Assembly (NCBI RefSeq): GCF_023617305.1
Contig: NZ_CP081485.1
Location: forward strand, 62,001 to 126,000
Direction of reading: 5' to 3'
DNA from: Methanobrevibacter sp. TLL-48-HuF1
GTDB taxonomy: Archaea; Methanobacteriota; Methanobacteria; Methanobacteriales; Methanobacteriaceae
Length of the DNA stretch: 64,000 nt
Positions 26,969 to 35,522 of the stretch are shown piece after piece (position 1 is the first letter of the stretch; each line of letters starts with the position of its first letter). The notes under the pieces are model-generated. The model was not told the DNA's origin. It worked only from the letters and a program-made list of their open reading frames with translations, and did no database searches. The position numbers and the translations under genes are program-made.

Positions 26969-27787
26969 TTAGGTAATTTTTCTGATTAATACTGAAGTAT
27001 TGTTTGTATTGCCTGTAGGCAGGAGCATTACTTCCTTATGGAATCCTCTGGTGTCTTTTTCAGTAACAGGAGAGTATAAAATAGCTCTCATACCTGTATA
27101 AGTTCTATAAAGAACAGGTGTTTTTTCACTTACCACATCCCAAATATTGGAAAATACTCTTTCTTTAGGTTCTGCAAAAGCAGCTACCATCAAAATATCA
27201 TAATCCAAATCAGCTATTGTATTTTCATTACCTATAACAATTTTAATATCGTCATCAAGGTTTAATTTTTTCAAAACTTTTCTGGATAACTGGGCTACAT
27301 CTTCCTGCTGTTCAATTCCAATACATTTACATCCGAATACTTCATTGAACATGATTAAAGTTAAAGGCAGCGGTCCGCTTCCCAGGAATAAAAAGGTTTT
27401 TTCATCATTGAATTTAGCTAATTTACTTTCATTATTAATTAATCCTATATAACGCTCATAAAAGTGAAAAGAGTCAAGTACTTCTCTTGGATTATCTGAG
27501 TTAAGTATTTTTAATGCATTTTCCATTTCCAGTCTGGCACCGACATAAACATAAAACTTACGGATTAATTTTAATGCACGGTTCATCTTTTCATCATCAA
27601 GAATATGTTTAGCAGAGTCAAAATCGATTGTTTTATCATGTGCAATAACTTCAACTTCATCTAAAATCTCAATAACCTCATCAATAGCAACATCATCCAA
27701 AGCGTCCATATCATCATCAAGATTACCGAAATTGGAAAGTTTATCAGCTATTTCTTCAATTTTACCCCAATATTTATAACAACTCAT
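26969..27787 (-). CDS. Nicotianamine-synthase-like protein
   Basis: About 272 residues. The C-terminal Rossmann-like half has FLFLGSGPLPLTLIMFNEVF, GIEQQEDVAQLSRKV and PVLYRTYTGMRAILYSP, motifs of nicotianamine synthase. That enzyme condenses aminocarboxypropyl groups of S-adenosylmethionine into a metal chelator. A Methanothermobacter homolog makes a related compound, so a nickel/iron-chelator role is plausible. ATG at 27787 chosen (GTGAT 3-4 bp upstream) over TTG at 27820. It is divergent from a GNAT gene; repeated GTATTAC motifs fill the space between. Confidence 0.75.
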   Translation of the reverse strand: MSCYKYWGKIEEIADKLSNFGNLDDDMDALDDVAIDEVIEILDEVEVIAHDKTIDFDSAKHILDDEKMNRALKLIRKFYVYVGARLEMENALKILNSDNPREVLDSFHFYERYIGLINNESKLAKFNDEKTFLFLGSGPLPLTLIMFNEVFGCKCIGIEQQEDVAQLSRKVLKKLNLDDDIKIVIGNENTIADLDYDILMVAAFAEPKERVFSNIWDVVSEKTPVLYRTYTGMRAILYSPVTEKDTRGFHKEVMLLPTGNTNNTSVLIRKIT

Positions 27788-27876
27788 AATATCACGATAT
27801 TTTTTCAAATTAAATAACAAATTATATATAGTATTTTCTAGTTTATTATATATTAAAGTTTAGTATATGATAATAA

Positions 27877-27976
27877 AGTATTACTAAAGCTTCAATTTAA
27901 GAAATAAAGTAATACTTTCATTTTTTCAAAAAATAAAGTATTAAAAATAGATTAAAATTTTCAAAAAAGTAATACA
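27877..27976. promoter_or_regulatory. Four AGTATTAC/AGTAATAC boxes between nas-like and GNAT genes
   Basis: Boxes AGTATTACT (27877-27885), AGTAATACT (27908-27916), AGTATTA (27938-27944) and AGTAATAC (27968-27975), each in an aaA-GTA context, recur every 30-31 bp in the divergent intergenic region. The even spacing (about three helical turns) suggests cooperative binding of a regulator, perhaps of metal homeostasis given the neighbour (inference). Confidence 0.55.
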
Positions 27977-27995
27977 TTTAATGGAGGAGCAAAAA

Positions 27996-28568
27996 GTGAA
28001 CTTTAAAATTATTCAACTGTCTGACAATATTTGTGAAAAAACCAGGACTCAGGAGTTTTTATTTAAGCAGATCAAAAAAGAATACGGATACGGATATGTG
28101 CCGGAATATCATAAAGACATAATGAAACTAAATGAATATTACATAAATCCGAGAAAAAATAATTTGTTCTTGGCAAAAAATTCTGAAAATGATGAAATAA
28201 TAGCTACAATAGCTGTAAGAGGCTATGACAAAAAATTCAGAGAATTTGAAGGATTATATAATAAAGAAGATACTGCAAGCATCTGGAGATTATATGTTGA
28301 TGAAAAATACAGAAGACTGGGTCTTGCAACAAAACTGTTCAAAGTAGTAGAGTCATTTAGCTATTTAAACAGCTATAAAGAAATTTATCTCCACACCCAT
28401 AAAAATTTAAATGGGGGATTAAACTTTTGGAAAAAAATGGGATTTGAAACAACTGTAGATACAAACAATGACCTTCAGACAGTCCATATGATTAAAAAAT
28501 TACCTAAGTTCAAACTCAATAATGTTCAATCCAGCCATAACTTAGCTATTGAATCTTTAACTCTTTAG
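27996..28568 (+). CDS. GNAT-family N-acetyltransferase
   Basis: About 190 residues with a GNAT fold: LFLAKNSENDEIIATIAVRG, IWRLYVDEKYRRLGLATKLF (the acetyl-CoA binding R/Q-x-x-G-x-A motif, RRLGLA) and FWKKMGFET. It should transfer an acetyl group from acetyl-CoA to an unknown amine. I place the start at the GTG at 27996, which is 6 bp after a full GGAGGAG ribosome-binding site. The in-frame ATG at 27981 has none. Divergent from the nicotianamine-synthase-like gene, so a joint metabolite is conceivable. Confidence 0.7.
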   Translation: MNFKIIQLSDNICEKTRTQEFLFKQIKKEYGYGYVPEYHKDIMKLNEYYINPRKNNLFLAKNSENDEIIATIAVRGYDKKFREFEGLYNKEDTASIWRLYVDEKYRRLGLATKLFKVVESFSYLNSYKEIYLHTHKNLNGGLNFWKKMGFETTVDTNNDLQTVHMIKKLPKFKLNNVQSSHNLAIESLTL

Positions 28569-28813
28569 ATTATTATTTCCCTATCAGTTGTTATGTTATC
28601 TGCCATATAATTGATATGACCTCTTCTGGCTGTTTTTTTAACATTGAAAAATATGTTTAGTTTATGGCCTGCAACTGAATTATTATATTCTGCATTTAAT
28701 TTATTATGCATTCCTTCGCTTATGGTATATTTTCTTCCGTCATCTTCAACAATCCAGTAAGCTTTGGAAAAATCCGAACCGAACAGTATAGCCAGACTAA
28801 AATCTACTTTCAT
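28565..28813 (-). CDS. Small hypothetical protein
   Basis: An 82-residue protein without recognised family, mixed beta/alpha composition (MKVDFSLAILFGSDFSKAYW). It converges on the GNAT gene with a 4-bp overlap of stop codons. No signal peptide. Function unknown. Confidence 0.5.
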   Translation of the reverse strand: MKVDFSLAILFGSDFSKAYWIVEDDGRKYTISEGMHNKLNAEYNNSVAGHKLNIFFNVKKTARRGHINYMADNITTDREIII

Positions 28814-28956
28814 ATATTATAGTTACATATGATTTAATAAAAAGTTTAGACATATTAAAAAAAATAGTTTTAAGAAATTATAACTCAATCTACTTTTATA
28901 AAGAAAATATAAATCCTATTAATTTTATATATAATATAAACACTGATGGAGATATT

Positions 28957-29400
28957 ATGAAAGACTCTGTTTTTAATGATGAATCAAGTTATTTCAATTC
29001 TTGGTATAATATAACCAAATACTTTGATAAATTTTTTGCCAATAGAATAGGAAACTTAAATATAAGTCCTAATGAGGTAATGTTTTTATCAAAAATTTAT
29101 TATAATAAAGGTATTAGCCAAAAAGCAATTGCAAATCAAATGCTTGTTTCTGAAGCATATGTTACAAAAATGTTTAAAAGTTTAAATAATAAAAATTTAG
29201 TTAAAAAATCAATTGATCCAAAGAATAATACTCGTAGACAATTATTTTTAACAGAAAAAGGAAAAAAAGTTTTTGAAGAAATGATTGAAATTTTTAATGA
29301 ATTTGAAGAATTACTATTTCAAAAATATGGCAAAGACCAAATAAAATATGTAGCACATATTATGGCAACTATAGGAACTGATTCTTTGAAATTTCAATAA
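28957..29400 (+). CDS. MarR-family transcriptional regulator
   Basis: A 147-residue winged-helix protein. Helix-turn-helix at residues about 46-85 (ISQKAIANQMLVSEAYVTKM, FKSLNNKNLVKKS) and the wing DPKNNTRRQLFLTEKGKKVF, all typical of MarR. These act as dimers controlling neighbouring genes. Here the convergent neighbour is the radical SAM gene, whose promoter region holds CTTAATTAAG (30916-30925). Ribosome-binding site GGAG before the ATG (gatggagatatt). Confidence 0.8.
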   Translation: MKDSVFNDESSYFNSWYNITKYFDKFFANRIGNLNISPNEVMFLSKIYYNKGISQKAIANQMLVSEAYVTKMFKSLNNKNLVKKSIDPKNNTRRQLFLTEKGKKVFEEMIEIFNEFEELLFQKYGKDQIKYVAHIMATIGTDSLKFQ

Positions 29401-29423
29401 TAAAAAATAAGAAAAATTATTTA

Positions 29424-30860
29424 TTATATTTCTTCCCATTCTTTCATGTTTTTAACACAACCCGGATCCCCATATTTAATGTCATGGAAATAATTGTAAG
29501 CTCTTGCTCTACATCCTCCACAAATATAACGAGATTCACATTCTCCACAATGTCCTTCAAGTATATCTTTATCTCTGAATACTTTTAAAAGTTCATTATT
29601 AAGCCATAAATCATTTAAATCATCATTTATATTTCCTAAACAAACTTCTTTATCATGTGGGAAGAAAACACAAGGATATATTTTTCCATCAGGTTCTACA
29701 CTCATATAAAATCTTCCAGCACCACATCCGCCTACAAACTCTGCAAGTTGCATCATTGCTGGATTTTGATATTCTACATTATAGAAATGTGTTGGAATCA
29801 TTTCTTTATTATCATAAGTATGAGTTACAACATCCGCAAATTGTGGAGCTGTAGATAGTATTTGCATATCTTCTATACCATTTTTCTCATAAATTAATTC
29901 AAGTATTTCAAGTCTTTCATCTGGACTTAAATCTACTTCTTTAATATCTGCACCTTTTCCTGTTGGTATAAAATTATATAACATAAACCATCCAACTTTT
30001 AAATCAGCTAAAAAGTCAATCATTTCAGGAATTTCATCTTTATTCTTTTTAGTTACAGTTGTAGATACTTCTACAAAAGTATCTGTTTTGTTAAAGTTTT
30101 TAATAGCATTTACGGCATGTTCCCATGATCCTTTAACTTGACGGAATTCATCATGTGTTTTAGGATTTAATCCATCTAAACTTATTTGTACAAATTTCAA
30201 ACCTAAATCTGAAAATTCTTTTGCTGTTTCATAATTATTAAAGATATATCCATTAGTTGCCATACTAACATACATACCTCTATCTGTTGCATGTTTAATG
30301 AATTTCTTAATATCTGGATGTATTGACGGTTCTCCACCACTAAAAGCAATTGAAGCTACTCCTAAATCAGCTAGTCTATCAATTCCATCTAGAATTTCTT
30401 CAGAAGATAATTCATTTTCATCTTTTTTACCAGCATTTTCATAACAATGAATACATCTGAAATTACATGCTTTTGTTATGTTCCAAACAATTTGGTAAGG
30501 AGCTCCTGGAGTAAATGGTTTTACAGCTCCAAATTTAGCTAATCCTTTAAATGTACTGATTAAACCAAGTTCCCAATAATCATCCTGCATAGCTCTTATA
30601 AAACTTTCTTCAGAAGTTTCAAAACTTTTTAATGCACTGTGAATAATTTTAGAAATTACTTCATAACTTGCTTTACATTTAAAACATATATCATCTTGTT
30701 TACCTAAATAATAGTCTAATGAAGATTGCAATCTGCTTTTACCGCATTTATCACAGTACTTTAAGGATTTGTTTAATAATTTTTTAGATAATTTATTATT
30801 GACAATATGTTGAAATGTTTTTACTAATTTTTCCATATCCATCTCATTTTCAGATTCCAT
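29424..30860 (-). CDS. Radical SAM/SPASM-domain enzyme
   Basis: About 478 residues. The N-terminal part has two CxxC pairs (CDKCG ... CFKC). The radical SAM core shows CNFRCIHC (CxxxCxxC, residues near 133-140) and IAFSGGEPS. The C-terminal SPASM region carries GGCGAGRFYMSVEPDGKIYP, HCGECESRYICGGCRARAY and a final DPGC, so two auxiliary iron-sulphur clusters are expected. Such enzymes modify peptides or assist cofactor/heme assembly; the substrate is not evident. ATG at 30860 chosen because GAGG lies 8 bp upstream. Confidence 0.75.
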   Translation of the reverse strand: MESENEMDMEKLVKTFQHIVNNKLSKKLLNKSLKYCDKCGKSRLQSSLDYYLGKQDDICFKCKASYEVISKIIHSALKSFETSEESFIRAMQDDYWELGLISTFKGLAKFGAVKPFTPGAPYQIVWNITKACNFRCIHCYENAGKKDENELSSEEILDGIDRLADLGVASIAFSGGEPSIHPDIKKFIKHATDRGMYVSMATNGYIFNNYETAKEFSDLGLKFVQISLDGLNPKTHDEFRQVKGSWEHAVNAIKNFNKTDTFVEVSTTVTKKNKDEIPEMIDFLADLKVGWFMLYNFIPTGKGADIKEVDLSPDERLEILELIYEKNGIEDMQILSTAPQFADVVTHTYDNKEMIPTHFYNVEYQNPAMMQLAEFVGGCGAGRFYMSVEPDGKIYPCVFFPHDKEVCLGNINDDLNDLWLNNELLKVFRDKDILEGHCGECESRYICGGCRARAYNYFHDIKYGDPGCVKNMKEWEEI

Positions 30861-31155
30861 TTTCATATCCTCATTTTAATTATTTATTTCAATTTAAAAC
30901 TTAATTATGTAAATGCTTAATTAAGTTAAGTAAAAACAAATAATTATTTAGGTTCATTATATTTAAATCTTATCAAAAATTAGATTTTAAAACTGAATAT
31001 TATTAAATAATTTTTAGAGAATCTAAATTTTTTTTAGTGATAAATATAGTTAATTTGTTTTGTTTTTATTATTTGTAATGGTAATTTTTTGGTGTTTTGT
31101 AAAAATACATCTGTATAATTTTTAGTTTATTAAAAAAGGGTCTTAATATCGATAA

Positions 31156-31192
31156 GTTAAATTTTAATTGTATCTTTCATTAAGAAACATAC
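31156..31192 (-). repeat. Degenerate terminal repeat (R0)
   Basis: It has the same 37-bp length as the array repeat and matches it at both ends (GTtAAATTTTAATTGtATCTTT ... AAACATAC) but differs at about eight or nine positions, mostly in the 3' arm of the dyad. A decayed leader-distal repeat is a classic property of CRISPR arrays. Confidence 0.8.
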
Positions 31193-31265
31193 CCCAATGA
31201 TAACTCAGATTATATGATTGAGAAAGGATACATAAACATTGAAAAATAATATCATTACTTCTACT

Positions 31266-31535
31266 TTAAATCATTTCAAGTATACGAACTGGTTGCATAA
31301 GCAAACCTTCATCAGTGAATTCATTATCTGGACTTTTAGGATCATCATAATAATAACATGCACTTTCATATTCTCTTCTTATCATACCATTTTCCTTTTC
31401 TTCTTTTAGAAGATATCTTCTAAATTCCAAATCCTTGGGAGAATCAGCTTCTCCTAAAAATAATTCACTAACTCTTTTCTCAAATTCTTCATAAGTCATA
31501 GGGTATTTGGATTCATCAATAGTTTCAGATTTCAT
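31266..31535 (-). CDS. Insert 0: small acidic protein, possible immunity protein
   Basis: About 89 residues, strongly acidic (FEKRVSELFLGEADSPKDLE, YESACYYYDDPKSPDNEF). It follows the truncated C-terminus of another protein by 17 bp in the same direction, an arrangement like toxin then immunity gene in viral MuF loci. I infer this only from context and composition. ATG at 31535 chosen because AAGGA lies about 10 bp upstream; an ATG at 31544 is also in frame. It is complete within the first insert. Confidence 0.5.
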   Translation of the reverse strand: MKSETIDESKYPMTYEEFEKRVSELFLGEADSPKDLEFRRYLLKEEKENGMIRREYESACYYYDDPKSPDNEFTDEGLLMQPVRILEMI

Positions 31536-31552
31536 TATTATCATTCCTTACT

Positions 31553-31716
31553 TTACCGTGTTTGGTTTTCATCTCTGATTGTGTAAGCTTTAACATAAGC
31601 ATCATCACCAGTTACTGGAGAAATTGCTTCATAAAACTGTTCAGATTTCTCATATCTACTTTGTTTACCTGTATATTTAAAGAATATTACATGCTCTGCT
31701 TTATCTCTTTCTTTTA
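31553..31716 (-). pseudogene. Insert 0: C-terminal fragment cut by repeat
   Basis: The reading frame enters from the repeat at 31717 and gives about 54 residues (KAEHVIFFKYTGKQSRYEKS, EAISPVTGDDAYVKAYTIRD) before a TAA at 31553-31555. The 5' part is missing, exactly at the repeat border. The family is not recognised; position before a small acidic gene suggests the end of a toxin-like protein. Confidence 0.5.
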
Positions 31717-31753
31717 GTCAAATTTTAATTGCATCTTTTTGAAGCAAACATAC

Positions 31754-31854
31754 ATATTAGTGCTGCTGAAGAATTATTAAAATGGTATGATTTATTAGAA
31801 AAAGGAATTATAACTCCTGAAGAATTTGAAAAAAAGAAAAGAGAATTAATATGA
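31754..31854 (+). pseudogene. Insert 1: C-terminal SHOCT domain fragment
   Basis: Directly from the repeat border the frame reads SAAEELLKWYDLLEKGIITP, then EEFEKKKRELI and a stop. This is a complete SHOCT motif, the short C-terminal domain of many proteins. The rest of the gene is absent. It converges on the ion-channel gene with 2 bp between stops, so the insert spans a junction of two genes of the source genome. Confidence 0.7.
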
Positions 31855-31856
31855 AT

Positions 31857-32591
31857 TTAATTATTTTTCATTATAATCTCTTTTAATTCATCAATTTTAT
31901 TTTCTAATTTTTTATTTTCTTCTTTAAGTTCATCAATTTTACTATTCAAATCTTTTTCAGAATCATCAGTTATTTTACTCACATATATGGATGATATAGC
32001 TGCAGTTAATGTGCTGAAAAAAATAATTCCTAATAATATGACAAAATATGAAATTACTTTTCCTATTATTGAATGTGGAGTTATATCTCCATAACCAACA
32101 CTTGTTAATGTTACAATAATATACCAAAATGCATCAATTAAATTTGTAACTGAATCTTCAATAAATAATATAGCAATAGATGAAATTACAACAAATATTA
32201 TCACAACATATATCAATTTATCCAAGTTTGTTGATTTGATAAAATAAACAAATGAATGTCCCCATCCTTTTAAAAAGAGTAATACTCTGCTGAATCTTAT
32301 TAAACGTATTATTCTTATGAATCTGAACCATCTTAAGAAAAAATAGTCTAAAGGTATTATTGCGATAACAGTCAACCAGTTTTCTTTTAAAAATTGTTTT
32401 TTATCATTTGATTTATATAAGTTATATATAAAATCAATCCATAAAATGAAACAAACAAATAAATCAAAGTAAATAATTTTCTGCTCTACATGTTGAGAAA
32501 CATTGGAAAAAGTCAATATTAATAATAATATCATATCAATTATTACTAACAACAATACTGATGATTCAATTATTTTTTCTGTATATTTCAT
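31857..32591 (-). CDS. Insert 1: voltage-gated-type K+ channel, intact
   Basis: A 244-residue membrane protein with six predicted helices. An S4-like segment (RWFRFIRIIRLIRFSRVLLF) carries regularly spaced Arg, and the pore filter TLTSVGYGDITP near residue 165 is the K+ selectivity signature. A C-terminal coiled coil (about residues 215-244) could tetramerise it. The gene is complete, with 174 bp of upstream DNA before the next repeat, so it could be expressed from the array. It looks like host-type DNA rather than viral DNA. Confidence 0.8.
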   Translation of the reverse strand: MKYTEKIIESSVLLLVIIDMILLLILTFSNVSQHVEQKIIYFDLFVCFILWIDFIYNLYKSNDKKQFLKENWLTVIAIIPLDYFFLRWFRFIRIIRLIRFSRVLLFLKGWGHSFVYFIKSTNLDKLIYVVIIFVVISSIAILFIEDSVTNLIDAFWYIIVTLTSVGYGDITPHSIIGKVISYFVILLGIIFFSTLTAAISSIYVSKITDDSEKDLNSKIDELKEENKKLENKIDELKEIIMKNN

Positions 32592-32802
32592 GAAAATCTA
32601 TCTTTTTTAGTTAAAATATTTACTTTTAATTCCCGAATTATTAATAACAAAATCCAAATTAAGATTATTTCTAATTCTTTTTATCATTAATTCTATGTTA
32701 TATTTTTTATAGAATATAATTTTAAAGATTATATTATTAGTAAAAAAAAGTTAATTTGAGTATTAGTCAAATTTTAATTGCATCTTTTTGAAGCAAACAT
32801 AC

Positions 32803-32954
32803 CTCCAAAAGGAACAAAAGGGGCGGCTATTGATGGTGAGATAATAGGTAATGCTGGAACTGAATATGAATATTTATTAAATAAAAATCAAGAATATATT
32901 ACATTAAATGTAGATGAAAATTTAAGAATAATTGATATCTTGTTGGTGAATTAA
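32803..32954 (+). pseudogene. Insert 2: C-terminal fragment of ADP-ribosyltransferase-like toxin
   Basis: Directly after the repeat the frame reads PPKGTKGAAIDGEIIGNAGT, EYEYLLNKNQEYITL and ends ILLVN before TAA. PKGTKGA...E.E.LLN is the last conserved block of the ART/VIP2-like exoenzyme fold, with the E-x-E catalytic region (EYEYLLN). The start of the gene is cut away by the repeat. Such domains occur as C-terminal toxins of phage MuF proteins. Confidence 0.65.
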
Positions 32955-33353
32955 ATGGAAAATTTGAAGTCAAAATATATTGTTTTGTCATTTGTGAATC
33001 AAAAAAAAGAAGAATTAATTAATATACCTGATTTTTTACCATGGGGGATTTCTTTACAATTTAAAGATAATCCTACTAGATTAAAAATTATTGAAGAAAA
33101 TAATTTAAAAAGGGTATATGTATTAAAACATGTGAAACGTAATGAGTATGTTAAAATGCATAAAACTGATTTTTTCTTTCATGCTGAAGAATTAGTGAGG
33201 TTTGTTGAAAAGTATCCTCAATTTAAAGGAGTTCTCAAAGAAGAATTACTAAATAAGGATATCATAAACTATGAATCAATAACTGGTCTGAGTTTATTGG
33301 AGATTTTCAACAAAGAAGGTAAATACTTTGAAGATAAAATATATAATAAATAA
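32955..33353 (+). CDS. Insert 2: possible immunity protein, intact
   Basis: A 132-residue soluble protein of unknown family (MENLKSKYIVLSFVNQKKEE). Its ATG directly follows the stop codon of the ADP-ribosyltransferase-like fragment, so the two were coupled. Toxin followed at once by its antidote is the usual order, hence the tentative immunity assignment. The whole gene sits inside the insert. No catalytic motif seen. Confidence 0.55.
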   Translation: MENLKSKYIVLSFVNQKKEELINIPDFLPWGISLQFKDNPTRLKIIEENNLKRVYVLKHVKRNEYVKMHKTDFFFHAEELVRFVEKYPQFKGVLKEELLNKDIINYESITGLSLLEIFNKEGKYFEDKIYNK

Positions 33354-33383
33354 GAGGTGAGTTGAAATGTCATTAATTACTTT

Positions 33384-33436
33384 ATGGCAAAAAAACCTAT
33401 TGAAGAATATGTATTGCCTGATGGAAGCTTTGTTTG
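33384..33436 (+). pseudogene. Insert 2: gene start cut by the next repeat
   Basis: MAKKPIEEYVLPDGSFVW starts at an ATG about 20 bp after a GAGGTGAG motif and runs straight into the repeat at 33437. Another start at 33367 in a different frame is closer to the GAGGTGAG. Either way, a gene has been cut by the insert border. Confidence 0.4.
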
Positions 33437-33473
33437 GTCAAATTTTAATTGCATCTTTTTGAAGCAAACATAC

Positions 33474-33667
33474 ATATTGTTGAAAAAAGAATGAGCTATG
33501 AATATGATGTTAATCAATTAGATTATTGGCAACAAGAACGTTTGAGAGAAAAATTAACTGCTCAAGTTACTGAAGAAAATTTCAGAGAATATGAAGAAGG
33601 TATTTTAAATTTTTTCAATGATGAAAATGGTCTAAAATTATATGTTCATGATAAAAAAAGAGGATGA
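33474..33667 (+). pseudogene. Insert 3: 5'-truncated protein fragment
   Basis: The frame is open from the repeat border and ends at 33667: IVEKRMSYEYDVNQLDYWQQ, then RLREKLTAQVTEENFREYEE. A helical acidic protein end of unknown family. An internal ATG (33491) would allow a short product. It is followed 6 bp later by another small gene, as in the other inserts with small viral genes. Confidence 0.5.
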
Positions 33668-33673
33668 GCAAAT

Positions 33674-33982
33674 ATGACTTCAGTATTTTTTGGTATGAAA
33701 GAATTGTTATTTATTTCAATTTATGATGGTGAAAAATATTATACAGATAAATTTTCCATGGAAGAAGCTAAAAATTTTGATAATAATAAAAGATTTACTC
33801 TTCTAAGTCAAGGGTACGATGTTGAAACTTATGAAAAATTATTTTATGAGTTAAAAGAAGATATTCTTATTAAAAATAGATCTGCCAAAAATATTTGGGA
33901 GCGAGCTAAAATTGCGGAAGAATACTTACAGAAGAAAAAAGATCTTGCTAAAGAATATCTTAATGTGGAATGGAAATCATAA
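33674..33982 (+). CDS. Insert 3: small protein, intact, unknown
   Basis: A 102-residue protein (MTSVFFGMKELLFISIYDGE ... EEYLQKKKDLAKEYLNVEW). The N-terminal half looks beta-rich and the C-terminal half helical. Ribosome-binding site GAGGATGAG just before. A further gene begins at ATG 34002 (ATG ACT GAT) and is cut by the repeat after three codons. Possible immunity-type gene by context only. Confidence 0.5.
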   Translation: MTSVFFGMKELLFISIYDGEKYYTDKFSMEEAKNFDNNKRFTLLSQGYDVETYEKLFYELKEDILIKNRSAKNIWERAKIAEEYLQKKKDLAKEYLNVEWKS

Positions 33983-34047
33983 ATGATGTGAGGTTCACTA
34001 AATGACTGATGTCAAATTTTAATTGCATCTTTTTGAAGCAAACATAC

Positions 34048-34390
34048 TAAACTAAAAAAATCGGAGGTAATAAAAAAATGCATCAACAATAAAAAAAACT
34101 GATTTTTAATGTTTTAATGTACCGATGTAATAAATACTTGTAATAAATAGTAAGCTATGCGAGAACTCATATAAAATGTTTTAAAAGTTTGTAGACGTTA
34201 AATCTTCTTAATATTTTATTATTTCATCCATATAGAATAAATAAAAAAAAACATTTTTTTTTGAGGGTCTTCTTCATACTATACCGTGAGCAATTAGAAA
34301 CTTCTTTGAAAGGTGGGGTGAGGGTTAGATAAATGGTAAAAAGTGGGGTAAATTGGTAATTTACCTAGGTTAATTAATGTTTTTTTTCAT
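34048..34390. other. Insert 4: non-coding part
   Basis: About 340 bp without a gene. It has an orphan ribosome-binding site (ggaggt, near 34064) followed by a 4-codon frame, a G-rich stretch (ggtggggtgagggtt, about 34312-34326) and a hairpin GGTAAATT-ggt-AATTTACC (34347-34365) downstream of the gene at 34391, probably its terminator. Confidence 0.45.
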
Positions 34391-34891
34391 TTAAAAAATT
34401 CTTCTTAGGTATGAAAAATCTTCGCCTTCATCATAATCATCAGGTATGCTTTTACTGACATTGTTTTCCATGTGTTTTTCTGTGATGGTGTTTATATGTT
34501 CATCATAAATAATAACTCGCATGCCGCTTCCATGGTTATTGTCCATACCCCATCCATCATATGTGCCATCTCTTAGTTTGGATCCAAAATCGAATGTTAT
34601 TCTCATTCCATTATTGAAATAAATTTTTTCATTTTTCCAGTTATTGCCCTGGTTTTGATATCTGTTATTTTCATAACTTCTATCTACAAATGGGTTGGGT
34701 TCTATTAATTTTTCAATAACTTCACCATTTTTATCATATAATATGGATTTTCTGAAGTCTCCTTCTATTCTTTGTTGATTCCAGTCACAGACTCCATCAT
34801 CGTTTCGAGTACCATAATTTACAATTAATTTCATACCATTATCAAAATCAATAGTCTTACTTTTATCCAAACCCTCAGTATATACATGCAT
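34391..34891 (-). CDS. Insert 4: hypothetical protein with two similar halves
   Basis: A 166-residue protein with an internal duplication: KTIDFDNGMKLIVNYGTRND and EKIYFNNGMRITFDFGSKLR, each followed by an Asp/Gly/Trp-rich loop and a RKSILYD/MRVIIYD strand. All-beta folding is likely. A good GGAGGA ribosome-binding site precedes the ATG. The gene is complete, with only about 28 bp before the repeat at 34920. No family recognised. Confidence 0.55.
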   Translation of the reverse strand: MHVYTEGLDKSKTIDFDNGMKLIVNYGTRNDDGVCDWNQQRIEGDFRKSILYDKNGEVIEKLIEPNPFVDRSYENNRYQNQGNNWKNEKIYFNNGMRITFDFGSKLRDGTYDGWGMDNNHGSGMRVIIYDEHINTITEKHMENNVSKSIPDDYDEGEDFSYLRRIF

Positions 34892-34956
34892 AATTTAAAT
34901 CCTCCAGGATTTTTTTAGTGTCAAATTTTAATTGCATCTTTTTGAAGCAAACATAC

Positions 34957-35030
34957 CTTCTAAGTATTAATATTTCATTGTCTTTGTTTTTAACGATTCC
35001 TCTCATTGTAAGTCCATATGGTTTGTCCAT
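34957..35030 (-). pseudogene. Insert 5: N-terminal fragment of a Nudix hydrolase
   Basis: MDKPYGLTMRGIVKNKDNEI + LILRR matches the first strands of Nudix hydrolases (G.V.N..G.ILLLRR) and then stops at the repeat border. GGTGGA 7 bp before the ATG at 35030 supports this start. It is divergent from the acyltransferase fragment in the same insert, so this insert spans a divergent promoter of the source genome. Confidence 0.65.
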
Positions 35031-35192
35031 TTTAAATCCACCTGCTTTACTGTTTGCCACGGTGATATTTAATTATTTTGATTTATCTGTTATGTTCATT
35101 TTTAGTATCATTTCAAGAGTAATGTTTATAATATATTAAATTTTATAACTAATTATTAGTTAATAGTTCAACTTTAAAGAGGGTAAAGTTCA

Positions 35193-35485
35193 ATGGAAAT
35201 TGGTGAAAGGATAAGATATGTTGATCAATTAAGGGCAGTCAGTATACTTTTCTTAATTGCAATAAACGTAGCTATGGTTTTTAAGTATAAAAGTGTAGGA
35301 AATTTACAGGAATATGTTGTTTTTACGACTTTCGGATTCGGTGTTCCAATATTTCTCATGCTTTTAGGTTTGTTAATGATTGACAGGGATTACTCAGATA
35401 TTGAAACATTTATTAAAACGGATTTTCTAAGGATTTTCATTCCTTTTTTAATCTGGAATACATTACTGGCTTTACTTATGACGGC
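35193..35485 (+). pseudogene. Insert 5: N-terminal fragment of a membrane acyltransferase
   Basis: About 98 residues beginning MEIGERIRYVDQLRAVSILF. R-x-x-x-x-D-x-L-R-A-x-(S/A)-I is the start of the acyltransferase-3 family. Two or three membrane helices follow, and the frame is cut by the repeat at 35486. It continues by chance in frame through the repeat into the adhesin fragment of insert 6; that fusion should not be taken as a real gene. Ribosome-binding site AGAGGG upstream. Confidence 0.7.
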
Positions 35486-35522
35486 GTCAAATTTTAATTG
35501 CATCTTTTTGAAGCAAACATAC

